DNA of 38,049 nucleotides, taken from positions 1 through 38,049 of the forward strand of contig NBLL01000026.1 of NCBI GenBank assembly GCA_002084355.1, in the 5' to 3' direction. The notes beneath the pieces were generated by a model. That model saw only the letters and a program-made list of their open reading frames with translations, made no database searches and was not told the DNA's origin. The translations under genes were made by a program, and so were the position numbers. Every line of letters starts with the position of its first letter. Positions within the stretch are counted from its first letter, which is position 1. Below, in pieces: positions 9,694-18,143 of this stretch. The DNA is from Bacteroidetes bacterium 4572_128. Its GTDB lineage: Bacteria; Bacteroidota; Bacteroidia; Bacteroidales; 4572-128.

Positions 9694-10331
9694 AAATTAA
9701 AAAAATTTTTTATTGAAAATAAATTTATTTCCAATAAAAAATTTTTTTAATTTTTTAATAATTTAGAAAATAAAAAAAAATTTTTTTGAAATAGTCCAAA
9801 GTTTCAATATTTTTTAATTTAAAAAATAAATTTTTTTTTTAAATCGCCCAAAATTTTAATGCTTTTTATATTTCAAATAAAAAAAAAATTCAAATTCGTC
9901 CAAAATTTTAATGTTTTCTTTTGAAAAATTAAAAAAAAATTCAAAGATACAAACCCAAAAAATTACCTGTTTTTTTGAAAAAATTTTTTATAAATTATAA
10001 ATTCGTAAAAAATTGATGTTTTTTGAAAATTTTTTATAAACTCGTAAAATTTCGGCGTTTTTTGGAAAAAATTATTTTCAATAAATTTTTTCAATATACA
10101 AACCCAAAAAATTGGCATTTTTTAAAAAACATGAAAATTTTGTCGTTTTTTTTAAAAAAAAATTAAAATTATTATAAAAATAAATGTTGTTTTTTTTATT
10201 ATAAAATAAAAAAATTTTGCTTCTTTTGAAAAATTTTTTTCAAAATTAAAAAACATAAAATTTTAGACAATTTTGAAAGAATTTTTAATTTTGAATAAAT
10301 TATCAAATAAAATTTATTAATACAAATTATT
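9694..10331. repeat. 638-bp gap filled with intergenic repeats
   Basis: No ORF is supportable. The first part carries minus-oriented units (AGTCCAAAGTTTC near 9796, CGCCCAAAATTTTAATG near 9846, CGTCCAAAATTTTAATG near 9898). From about 10010 they switch to plus-oriented, more degenerate units (AAATTGATG near 10012, AAATTTCGGCG near 10050, AAATTTTGTCG near 10136). An exact 18-bp direct repeat, ATACAAACCCAAAAAATT, occurs at 9947-9964 and 10096-10113, 149 bp apart, and is not part of the unit consensus. The remainder is plain A/T runs leading to the next gene. Confidence 0.65.
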
Positions 10332-12545
10332 ATGAATAAAAATTTCATTTTTTTTATATTATTTTATTTTTCTTTTATTTGCTCAGAAGCACAAGAAAAA
10401 GATACTTTAGATTATCTTGAAATGTCTTTAGAGCAATTAATGCAAATTAAAATAACTACTGCTTCCAGAGTGTCTCAAAAAGCAACAGACGCACCAGCAA
10501 CAGTTTATGTTGTAACAGAAAATCAAATTAAATTTCGTGGTTATTCTTGTTTATCTGATTTATTGGAAGATATTCCACAGATAGAAATTCAAAAAAAATC
10601 TATATCACAAAGTTCTAATATTTTTACCGTTAATGGTATTTTTGGATCTGAAAAATTTATTGTTTTAATGGACGGAATAAGAATAAACTCTTCAACTGGA
10701 ACGAAACATACAATACATGAAAGCTATAGTTTGATAAATGCAAAACAAGTTGAAGTTATACTTGGACCAGCTTCTTCTTTATATGGTGCAGATGCTTTTA
10801 CCGGAGTAATTAATATTATTACAAAAAGAGGCGATGAAAATAAAAATTTACATTTATCTGCTTCCTACGGCTCTTTTAATTCTTTTAACTCTGCATTTGT
10901 CTATGGTCTTGGAAATGATGAAATTTCTTTTTCTCTAACAGGAAAAATTTACCATTCTGACGAGCCTTATTTTCCAGACATTTATAAAGAAGAATATAAA
11001 TGGTATAATGATAATTATAAACCAAAAGGCGAGATGTTAATGTTTGGTGATACTGTTATTTTACCAATAAAAGAATGGAAAACTCCAACAAATTCATATT
11101 TTGTACACGCAAAACTTAATGTTAAAGATTTTGAAATAGGATATTCTAGAAATTATGAATCTCATAGTAATTCCTTTGGTTCTTCGCCAAGCATTTATGT
11201 TTATTCAGATGAAACAATTTATAATACGCATATAGAATCTTTTTATGCAAAATATAACTTTTTATCTGAGGATGAAAGACTTCATATAAACACAGAAATG
11301 TCTACTCAGGAATTTAAAGTTTACCCAGAATCTCAATTTTTAAATCAATATGCCAGTTATTTACCAGCTTATAAATATGAGAACAATAAAGTAATAAAAT
11401 TAGAGGAACAAATTGATTATAAAATAAGTGATGATTTTTTATTACTTGCTGGATTTTCTATTGAAGATATAAATTCTTTACCAAAAACAAGTGACCTGCC
11501 TTTTGAATACAATGAAAATTTATCCAGTGCAGAGCAATTAATTTATTATCCCAGCACAAACATCATAGATAAAGACAGTAATGATCTAACAATTTACCAA
11601 GATTTTCACAATATAAAATATAGAAATTTTGGCTCATATTTTCAAGTTCAAAAAAAAATTTTAAATAATATTACATTATCAGCAGGACTCAGATATGATT
11701 ATAATAGTCGTTATAATTATTCTATAAATCCTCGTTTAGGTTTAGTTTATTCAAAAAATAAAATTATTTTTAAATTGCTTTATGGAAGTGCTTATCTAGC
11801 GCCTTCACCTTATAAATCTTATCAGCATTATGGTTCTTTTTCTCTTGTAAGAGACGATGTAACAAATGAAATTACTGGTTTAGCAAGTGGTTTTTGGCAT
11901 TTGCCAAATCAAAATTTAGAAGCGGAAAAACGTCAATCTTATGAATTTTATACACTTTATCAGATTAACTCTGGAATAGCATTTTCTGTAAATGGATATT
12001 TTAGTAAAATAGAAAACCTAATAGATTCTGAAGGTTTTTCAAATGAAGTTTTTCATGGAATAAATGTTGATTTTGTAAGTAAATCTGTAAATAAAGGTGA
12101 TGCAGAAACTTATGGTTTTACAGCAAAATTAGATATTAAAAACAAAATTTCAGAATATATCTCTATAGATTGTTTTAGTGCATATTCTTTTTCTGACGGA
12201 AATATAAATGATAATCCATTGATTTTTAATACGAAAAATACTTTAAAAACTGGAATTGGAATAAATTTCAAAAATAAATTCTCTATTTTTACAAAAATAC
12301 TTTATCGCTCAAAAAGTCATTATAGAAAATCTAATAGCGAAAAAGAAACAACAAACGACGCATTTACTTGTATAAATTTATATACAAAATATAAATTTTA
12401 TGATAATGACAAGTTATCCACATCTTTATTTTTAAAAATTGATAATCTTTTAAATTCTAAATTTTATAATGCTGGTTATGAGGGTCTTGCAAAAACGCCT
12501 CAAGATCCAATAAAAATTATGATGGGAATTAATTTAGATTTTTAA
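10332..12545 (+). CDS. TonB-dependent outer-membrane receptor
   Basis: This 737-residue outer-membrane active transporter is predicted to be energised by TonB. A signal peptide (MNKNFIFFILFYFSFICSEAQ) is followed by a TonB-box-like segment (LDYLEMSLEQLMQIKITTASR), common in Bacteroidetes receptors of the iron-complex/vitamin B12 type. The plug domain follows (DAPATVYVVTENQIKFRGY, FIVLMDGIRI, VEVILGPASSLYGADAFTG, VINIITKRG), then a 22-strand-type barrel ending in Phe (MMGINLDF). It has no carboxypeptidase-like N-terminal domain and no SusD partner nearby, so it is more FecA/BtuB-like than SusC-like. The ligand cannot be named. It stands alone between two repeat-filled gaps. Confidence 0.93.
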   Translation: MNKNFIFFILFYFSFICSEAQEKDTLDYLEMSLEQLMQIKITTASRVSQKATDAPATVYVVTENQIKFRGYSCLSDLLEDIPQIEIQKKSISQSSNIFTVNGIFGSEKFIVLMDGIRINSSTGTKHTIHESYSLINAKQVEVILGPASSLYGADAFTGVINIITKRGDENKNLHLSASYGSFNSFNSAFVYGLGNDEISFSLTGKIYHSDEPYFPDIYKEEYKWYNDNYKPKGEMLMFGDTVILPIKEWKTPTNSYFVHAKLNVKDFEIGYSRNYESHSNSFGSSPSIYVYSDETIYNTHIESFYAKYNFLSEDERLHINTEMSTQEFKVYPESQFLNQYASYLPAYKYENNKVIKLEEQIDYKISDDFLLLAGFSIEDINSLPKTSDLPFEYNENLSSAEQLIYYPSTNIIDKDSNDLTIYQDFHNIKYRNFGSYFQVQKKILNNITLSAGLRYDYNSRYNYSINPRLGLVYSKNKIIFKLLYGSAYLAPSPYKSYQHYGSFSLVRDDVTNEITGLASGFWHLPNQNLEAEKRQSYEFYTLYQINSGIAFSVNGYFSKIENLIDSEGFSNEVFHGINVDFVSKSVNKGDAETYGFTAKLDIKNKISEYISIDCFSAYSFSDGNINDNPLIFNTKNTLKTGIGINFKNKFSIFTKILYRSKSHYRKSNSEKETTNDAFTCINLYTKYKFYDNDKLSTSLFLKIDNLLNSKFYNAGYEGLAKTPQDPIKIMMGINLDF

Positions 12546-12589
12546 TTTTTTTTGATTTTATTTTTAAATTTTTTTTATTTTAAATTATT

Positions 12590-13220
12590 AAAAAAAATGC
12601 CGATTTTTGAAAAAAATTTTATAATTTATAAACATTAAAATTTTGCCGTTTTTTTGAAAAATTTTTTTTTAAATTAAAAAATTCATTAAAAAATTGACGT
12701 TTTTTGGAAAAAATTTTTTTTTAAATTAAAAAATTCATTAAAAAATTGACGTTTTTTGGAAAAAAATTTTTTTAAATTAAAAAATTCATTAAAAAATTGA
12801 CGTTTTTTTGAAAAAAAATTTTTTTTAAATTAAAAAATTCATTAAAAAATTGACGTTTTTTTGAAAAAAATTTTTTTTTAAATTAAAAAATTCATTAAAA
12901 AATTGCCGTTTTTTTGAAAAATTTTTTTTTTAAATTATAAAATTCATTAAAAAATTGACGTTTTTTTGAAAAAAAATTTTTTTTAAATTAAAAAATTCAT
13001 TAAAAAATTGACGTTTTTTTGAAAAAAATTTTTTTTAAATTAAAAAATTCATTAAAAAATTGACGTTTTTTGAAAAAAATTTTTTTTTTAAATTATAAAA
13101 TTCATTAAAAAATTGACGTTTTTTTGAAAAAATTTTTTTTTTAATGATTTAAAAAACATTGAAAATTTGCCGTTTTTGTCAAAAAAAAATTTTTTTAATT
13201 TTAAAAAAATTGACGTTTTT
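12590..13220 (+). repeat. Tandem array of about 13 AT-rich units, 52-53 bp period
   Basis: The central CG step of each unit falls at 12601, 12647, 12698, 12750, 12801, 12854, 12907, 12959, 13012, 13064, 13117, 13171 and 13214. The ten inner spacings are 51-54 bp; the first (46) and last (43) are shorter. A typical unit reads: A-run, T-run, TTAAATTAAAAAATTCATT, AAAAAATTGACG, T-run, G. The inner units are nearly identical, with small differences in homopolymer length and a few substitutions (GCCG for GACG, TATAAAATTC for TAAAAAATTC). Edge units are more diverged, as expected of an array grown by slippage or unequal exchange. There is no coding potential and no second conserved block as in CRISPR. 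Confidence 0.9.
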
Positions 13221-13271
13221 TGATTTTTTATTAATTTAAAATTAAAAAAATAATTTTTTATAAAAAAAACA

Positions 13272-13335
13272 TATATTTGTATTTACATATTTAGATATGT
13301 AAATTTAAAATTATTTTTAAATTTGAATCAAATTT
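13272..13335 (+). promoter_or_regulatory. Promoter and operator-like palindromes before psrA
   Basis: TATATTTG at 13272-13279 matches the -7 consensus TAnnTTTG. Immediately downstream is a perfect inverted repeat with 10-nt arms, ATTTACATAT, and a 4-nt centre (13281-13304). A second perfect palindrome with 8-nt arms around one base (AAATTTGA, 13319-13335) lies 16 nt before the psrA ATG at 13352. The arrangement suits a dimeric regulator of the Crp/Fnr or similar class acting on the respiratory operon. That reading is inference; the symmetry is seen directly. Confidence 0.5.
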
Positions 13336-13351
13336 ATGACATTTTAAAATT

Positions 13352-15574
13352 ATGAAAACGTCAAGAAGAGATTTTATAAAAATATCATCTTTAAGTTTAG
13401 GCGGAATTTTAGCCATAAATCCACTAATAAATATGGCAATGGATTCCGACAATAATTTGCAAGATGATGATAAAATAAAACGGTTTCCAACTTATTGTGA
13501 AGTTTGTTTCTGGAAGTGTGCCGGTTGGGTACACACAAAAAACGACAAAATTTGGAAAATCACAGGAAATAAAGAAGACCAACATAGCAATGGTAGATTT
13601 TGTCCACGCGGCACCGGAGGTTTAGGAATGTATTACGATAAAGATAGATTGAAAAAACCTTTAAAAAGAATTGAAGAAAACGGAAAACAAATATTCGTAG
13701 AAATAACTTGGGACGAAGCTTTTGATTTTATTGCTGAGAAATTGCAAAAAATTAAAAAGAAATATGGAGCAGAATGTGTTGCATTATTTACTCACGGGTC
13801 TGGTGGTAAATTTTGGGGACATTTACTAAAAGCTTATGGTTCAACAAATATTTCTGCACCATCTTATTCTCAGTGTAGAGGTCCACGTGAAGCAGGTTTT
13901 ATTGCAACTTATGGGAAAGGCATAGGTTCACCAGAACCACTGGACATAAAAAATACTAAATGCATGGTTTTAATCGGTTCGCATCTGGGAGAAAATATGC
14001 ACAATGGTCAAGTGCAAGAAATGTCTCAAGCTTTAGAAAAAGGTGCTTCTTTAATTACTGTTGATCCACGTTATTCTACTGTTGCAAGTAAATCAAAATT
14101 TTGGCTTCCGATAAAACCTGCGACAGACATTGCATTATTACTCGCTTGGATACACGAAATTATTTATAAAGAATATTATGATAAAAAATATGTAGAAAAA
14201 TATACCTATGGATTTGAAGATTTAAAAGTTCATGTTAAAAACTTCACTCCAGAATGGGCTTACGGTAAAACAACCATAAAACCCGATATAATTAGAAAAA
14301 CAGCAAAAGAGATGTCAAATGCTTCTCCATCTGTAATTATTAATCCTGGTCGTCATGTTACTTGGTATGGAGATGACACACAAAGATTAAGATGTGTTGC
14401 CATTTTAAATGCTTTACTTGGCTCTTACGGGAAAAAAGGAGGAATTTATTCTCCAGAGAAATATAAAGTTCCAAAATTTCCTTCTAAGAAATATATCAAA
14501 CCAAAAAGAAATTGGAGACAAGCTTTTCCTGGAAAATTTAAACTTGCTAAGTTAGTTTTGGCTTCAGGAATTTGCGACGCAACAATTCCAACAGCAGAAA
14601 GAGATTGTTCTTTTAAAGCATGGATAGTGAATGGTACGAATTTAATTACTACTTTGCCAAATCAAGCGAATACTTTAAAAGCTATAAAAAGTTTAGAATT
14701 GCTTGTTGTTATTGATACTATGCCTGCAGAAATTACTGGATATGCAGATATTATTCTTCCGGAATGTACATATTTAGAGCGCTATGATATGTTGCGAGTA
14801 GCAAAACATAGGAAACCAGCCATTGCTTTACGTATGCCAGCAACAGAACCTTTGTATGATTCAAAACCAGGATGGTGGATGGCAAGAGAACTCGGCTTAA
14901 AAATGGGTTTAAAAGAATATTTTAAATATGAAAATATTACTGAATTATTAGAATGGCAATTGAAAAAAATAGGCTCATCTCTGGAAGAGATGAAAAAAAT
15001 TGGTGTTAAAACTTTCGAAAGAAAAGAGCCTTTATTTTATGGAGAAGATGAAGATATAGAATTTAATACAAACACTGGAAAAATAGAATTATATTCTACT
15101 GTCATTGAAGAAATTGGTTTTGATCCAATGCCAAAATATCTTGCACATCCAGAGCCAGAAGAAGGTTTTTATAGGTTAAATTATGGTCGCGCTCCTATGC
15201 ACACTTTTGGCAGAACAGCAAATAATCCGAATTTATTTGATTTAATGGAAGAAAATAAAATATGGGTAAATCCGAAAGTAGCAAAAGAATGGGATTTAAA
15301 AACAGGTCAGGAAGTTTGGTTAAAAAATCAAGACGGAGTAATTGGCTCTAATTCCATAAAAGTTAGAGTTACCGAAAGAATAAGATGGGATTCAGTTTAT
15401 CTTGTTCACGGTTTCGGAAGTACAAGTGATAAATTAAGTAGAGCGTATAAAAAAGGTTTAAGTGATTCAGAATTAATAACAAATATTATGATGGACCCAA
15501 TTATGGGTGGTACCGGAATGCGTGGAAATTTTGTAACTTTTCTTTTAAAAGAACCAAAAAACAATAAGTCATGA
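13352..15574 (+). CDS. Molybdopterin oxidoreductase, PsrA/PhsA-like catalytic subunit
   Basis: This 740-residue catalytic subunit belongs to the DMSO reductase superfamily and is closest in appearance to polysulfide or thiosulfate reductase chain A. It starts with a Tat signal (SRRDFIK, then a hydrophobic stretch), so it is exported folded. A 4Fe-4S motif follows: Cys49, Cys52, Cys56, Cys84 (C-x2-C-x3-C-x27-C). Cys175 in SYSQCRGPREAG is at the position expected for the molybdenum ligand. The pterin-binding C-terminal domain includes YGRAPMHTFGRTANNP and DPIMGGTGMRGNFV. No break is seen. Its stop overlaps the start of psrB by 4 nt, and psrC follows, giving an ABC operon that takes electrons from the quinone pool. 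Tetrathionate or arsenate reductase are less likely by these motifs, but the substrate is not proven. Confidence 0.85.
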   Translation: MKTSRRDFIKISSLSLGGILAINPLINMAMDSDNNLQDDDKIKRFPTYCEVCFWKCAGWVHTKNDKIWKITGNKEDQHSNGRFCPRGTGGLGMYYDKDRLKKPLKRIEENGKQIFVEITWDEAFDFIAEKLQKIKKKYGAECVALFTHGSGGKFWGHLLKAYGSTNISAPSYSQCRGPREAGFIATYGKGIGSPEPLDIKNTKCMVLIGSHLGENMHNGQVQEMSQALEKGASLITVDPRYSTVASKSKFWLPIKPATDIALLLAWIHEIIYKEYYDKKYVEKYTYGFEDLKVHVKNFTPEWAYGKTTIKPDIIRKTAKEMSNASPSVIINPGRHVTWYGDDTQRLRCVAILNALLGSYGKKGGIYSPEKYKVPKFPSKKYIKPKRNWRQAFPGKFKLAKLVLASGICDATIPTAERDCSFKAWIVNGTNLITTLPNQANTLKAIKSLELLVVIDTMPAEITGYADIILPECTYLERYDMLRVAKHRKPAIALRMPATEPLYDSKPGWWMARELGLKMGLKEYFKYENITELLEWQLKKIGSSLEEMKKIGVKTFERKEPLFYGEDEDIEFNTNTGKIELYSTVIEEIGFDPMPKYLAHPEPEEGFYRLNYGRAPMHTFGRTANNPNLFDLMEENKIWVNPKVAKEWDLKTGQEVWLKNQDGVIGSNSIKVRVTERIRWDSVYLVHGFGSTSDKLSRAYKKGLSDSELITNIMMDPIMGGTGMRGNFVTFLLKEPKNNKS

Positions 15575-15991
15575 GATATGCAATGGTCATAGACACTATT
15601 AGAAATAGAAATTCGTTCAGAACGATGTAATCATTGTACTAATTCTCCTTGTGTACGTTGTTGTCCTACTGGTGCCAGTCATTATGAAAAAGGAGGAATA
15701 GTAAAAGTTACTCATAATCAATGTATAGGTTGTAGTGCTTGCATACAATCTTGTCCTTATGATGCTCGCTACACACATCCAGAAGGTTGGGTTGATAAAT
15801 GTACTTTTTGTATTCATAGGGTAAAAAAAGGTTTAAAAACTGCTTGTGTTTCGGTTTGTCCAACTAATTGTATGTATTTTGGAGATTTAGATGATGAAAA
15901 TAGTGAAGTTTCTAAACTGTTAATAAAAAGGAAATTTAAAGTTCTTGCTGCTGAAGCAGGCACAAAACCAAATGTTTTTTATCTAATTTAA
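15571..15991 (+). pseudogene. PsrB-like 4Fe-4S electron-transfer subunit, internally deleted
   Basis: The gene starts at ATG 15571 (MRYAMVIDT), overlapping psrA, as is normal for this subunit. After nine codons the frame runs into a stop at about 15630. The rest is open in another frame from 15596 to the stop at 15991, reading IRSERCNHC, CVRCCPTGASHY, CIGCSACIQSCPYDARY, CTFCIHRV, then ACVSVCPTN and the end EAGTKPNVFYLI. The N-terminal CxxCxxCxxxC cluster expected right after MVIDT is absent. Total length is about 140 codons against about 185-195 usually, so some 45 codons seem lost at the junction near 15597. This subunit carries electrons between the catalytic and membrane subunits; as read, the wire is cut. 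Confidence 0.85.
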
Positions 15992-16002
15992 ATTTAAAAA
16001 AA

Positions 16003-16974
16003 ATGAAAGAAGAAATTATTGTAAGTGGTAGGTTAAATGATAAAATAGACCCTATTTTAAGTGCTTGGCATTCTGAGATTCCTATATATTTATTTCTCGG
16101 AGGACTTGCAGCAGGTTTGTTATTTTTTGCGGCTTTATTTTTCATTTTAGGAAAAGAAAAAGAATATTCTACATCTGTAAAATTTGCACCTTTTATTGCT
16201 CCTTTGGGAATTAGTGTTGGATTAATTGCTCTTTTGTTAGATTTAACTAATCCATTGTATTTCTGGAAGTTATACACTTCTTTTAGGATAGAATCTCCTA
16301 TGTCTTGGGGAGCTTGGGTTTTGATGTTTGTGACTCCTTTATCTATGATATGGTGTTTGATTTATTTAAAAGAATTTTTTGGATTATTTGGCGAAAAATT
16401 TAAAAAAACATCTGATTTAATTTTTGATATTAAGATAGTAAATCTTACAATTGAAATTGCAAAAAAGCAACAAAAAGTTATTGCTTGGATACTTTTACTA
16501 TCTTCTGTTATTTTGGGTGTTTACACGGGAATTTTATTATCCGCATTTAATGCAAGACCACTTTGGAACACTTCTATTTTAGGACCATTATTTCTTGTTT
16601 CTGGATTTTCCACAGCAGCAGCAAGTATTATTTGGATAACTAAGGATCATAAGGAAAAAATTTTATTTAGTAAAATTGATTTAGTATTAATATTAGTAGA
16701 ATTATTTTTAATTGTACATTTATTTATGGGATTTCTCGCAAGTTCACAAGCACAAATAGATGCCGCAAATTTATTTCTCGGTGGAGAATTTACCATTTCA
16801 TTTTGGTTGTTTGTAGTGATTTTAGGTCTAATTTTACCTGCATTTTTAGAAACTCTCGAATTAAAAGGTTTTAAAATTCCTGTTGCAATTCCAGTTTTAC
16901 TGGTTTTAATTGGAGGTTTAATTTTTCGTTTTGTGATGGTTGAAGCAGGACAAGTTTCTAATTATATTTATTAA
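16003..16974 (+). CDS. NrfD/PsrC-family membrane quinol-binding subunit
   Basis: This 323-residue polytopic membrane protein of the NrfD/PsrC family anchors the molybdoenzyme and exchanges electrons and protons with the quinone pool. An N-terminal cytoplasm-like segment leads into HSEIPIYLFLGGLAAGLLFFAA, the family's characteristic first helix, followed by about eight further hydrophobic helices (for example SPMSWGAWVLMFVTPLSM, IAWILLLSSVILGVYTGILL, IPVAIPVLLVLIGGLIFRFVMVEAGQ). Length is normal. It begins 11 nt after psrB and closes the operon, followed directly by a strong hairpin. Menaquinol is the likely donor in this phylum (established knowledge, not visible here). Confidence 0.9.
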   Translation: MKEEIIVSGRLNDKIDPILSAWHSEIPIYLFLGGLAAGLLFFAALFFILGKEKEYSTSVKFAPFIAPLGISVGLIALLLDLTNPLYFWKLYTSFRIESPMSWGAWVLMFVTPLSMIWCLIYLKEFFGLFGEKFKKTSDLIFDIKIVNLTIEIAKKQQKVIAWILLLSSVILGVYTGILLSAFNARPLWNTSILGPLFLVSGFSTAAASIIWITKDHKEKILFSKIDLVLILVELFLIVHLFMGFLASSQAQIDAANLFLGGEFTISFWLFVVILGLILPAFLETLELKGFKIPVAIPVLLVLIGGLIFRFVMVEAGQVSNYIY

Positions 16975-16976
16975 AA

Positions 16977-17002
16977 TATCCCACGATTTACATCGTGGGA
17001 TA
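16977..17002 (+). terminator. Rho-independent terminator after psrC
   Basis: A perfect 11-bp stem (left arm TATCCCACGAT, 4-nt loop TTAC) begins 3 nt after the psrC stop and is followed by AAAATCTTTTTC. Its C/G-rich core is unusual for this region. It is the clearest terminator in the window and closes the psrABC-like operon. Confidence 0.85.
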
Positions 17003-17003
17003 A

Positions 17004-17360
17004 AATCTTTTTCAAAAAAAACACCAAAATTTCTATATTTTGAAAAAAAATTTTTTTTTTCAAAAAGCGCCAAAATTTTATAATTTTAAATTATAAAAAA
17101 AAATCTTCTCAAAAAATGCCAATTTTTTAATCTTTATTTAAAAAATTTTTTCCAAAAAACGCCAAAATTTTAATATTTTTAATTTCAAAAAAATTAAAAA
17201 TTTTGTCTTTTTTTTTTTAATAAATAAACATTTATAATTTTCAATAAATTTAAATCATATTTTTTTTTAGATAAAATATTTTTATTTACAAAAAAATTAA
17301 TTAAGCAATTTTTTTTTTAATAAATTAAATTTAATAATTTCATTATTAAAAAATATTTTT
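17004..17360. repeat. Gap with minus-oriented intergenic repeats
   Basis: The stretch between psrC and the TauE-like gene holds four degenerate units in minus orientation (AACACCAAAATTTC near 17020, GCGCCAAAATTTT near 17067, ATGCCAATTTTTTAA near 17117, ACGCCAAAATTTTAAT near 17159), spaced about 42-50 bp. Beyond 17200 there are only A/T runs up to the next start codon, and no convincing promoter box. Confidence 0.6.
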
Positions 17361-18143
17361 ATGATAATAAATTTTTTTGAAAATTTAGATATTTACTCTT
17401 GGGAAATAATCACTTTATTAATTTTTGCTGGTTTTTGCGTTGGAATTATTAACACTCTTGCTGGAAGTGGTTCTATAATTTCTTATTATTTATTTATGTT
17501 ATTAGGACTTCCAGCTGGAGTTGCTAATGGAACTTTTCGTTTAGGAGTGATTTTTCAAACTCTCGCTGCGGCAATTAATTATAAAAAGCAAAAAGTTTTA
17601 GATATAAAAAAATCATTAATTTTATCTATTCCAATAACTTTAGGCTCTATGCTGGGAGCAGAAATTGCTGTAAATATCCGGGAAGATATTTTTGAAAAAA
17701 TAGTTGGTATAATTATGTTGGTCTTGTTATTTTTTATTTTTTACAAACCAAAAAATTGGATAAATGGAAATAAAAAACGACGAGCAAAAAAGACATCTTT
17801 TTTAGAGATTTTAATATTTTTTTGCATAGGAATTTATGGAGGATTTATTCATATTGGTGTTGGAATTTTTTTACTTGCTGCTTTGGTTTTATATTCTGGT
17901 TATGACCTTGTTAAAGCAAATGCTATAAAAATAACAGTCGTTTTTATTTATACTCCTTTTGCTATAAGTGTTTTTATTTTTAATGATAAAATTTCTTATT
18001 TTATCGGTCTAATTGCAGCCATTGGAAATATTTTTGGAGGAATAATTGCCTCATATTTTGCAGTAAATTTTGGAGCAAAATTTATTCAATTATTTTTGGT
18101 TATTGTGATAATATTATTCGTAATGAAATTATTTTTATTTTAA
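17361..18143 (+). CDS. TauE/SafE (TSUP) family anion exporter
   Basis: This 260-residue integral membrane protein has two repeated halves of about four helices each. It shows the family signature near the N terminus (FAGFCVGIINTLAGSGSIIS) and again in the second half (FIHIGVGIFLLAALVLYSGYDLVKANAIK). Members export sulfite, sulfoacetate or related organic acids, or have unknown substrates. Following a polysulfide/thiosulfate reductase-like operon, export of sulfite produced by thiosulfate reduction is an attractive reading, but it is separated from that operon by a terminator and a repeat-filled gap. The 3' end overlaps the convergent mpl gene by 9 bp. Confidence 0.9.
   Translation: MIINFFENLDIYSWEIITLLIFAGFCVGIINTLAGSGSIISYYLFMLLGLPAGVANGTFRLGVIFQTLAAAINYKKQKVLDIKKSLILSIPITLGSMLGAEIAVNIREDIFEKIVGIIMLVLLFFIFYKPKNWINGNKKRRAKKTSFLEILIFFCIGIYGGFIHIGVGIFLLAALVLYSGYDLVKANAIKITVVFIYTPFAISVFIFNDKISYFIGLIAAIGNIFGGIIASYFAVNFGAKFIQLFLVIVIILFVMKLFLF

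Noticed and set aside
12590-13220. CRISPR array
   Set aside because: The whole 52-53 bp unit is conserved; there are no unique spacers alternating with a constant repeat, and no cas-like gene is nearby.
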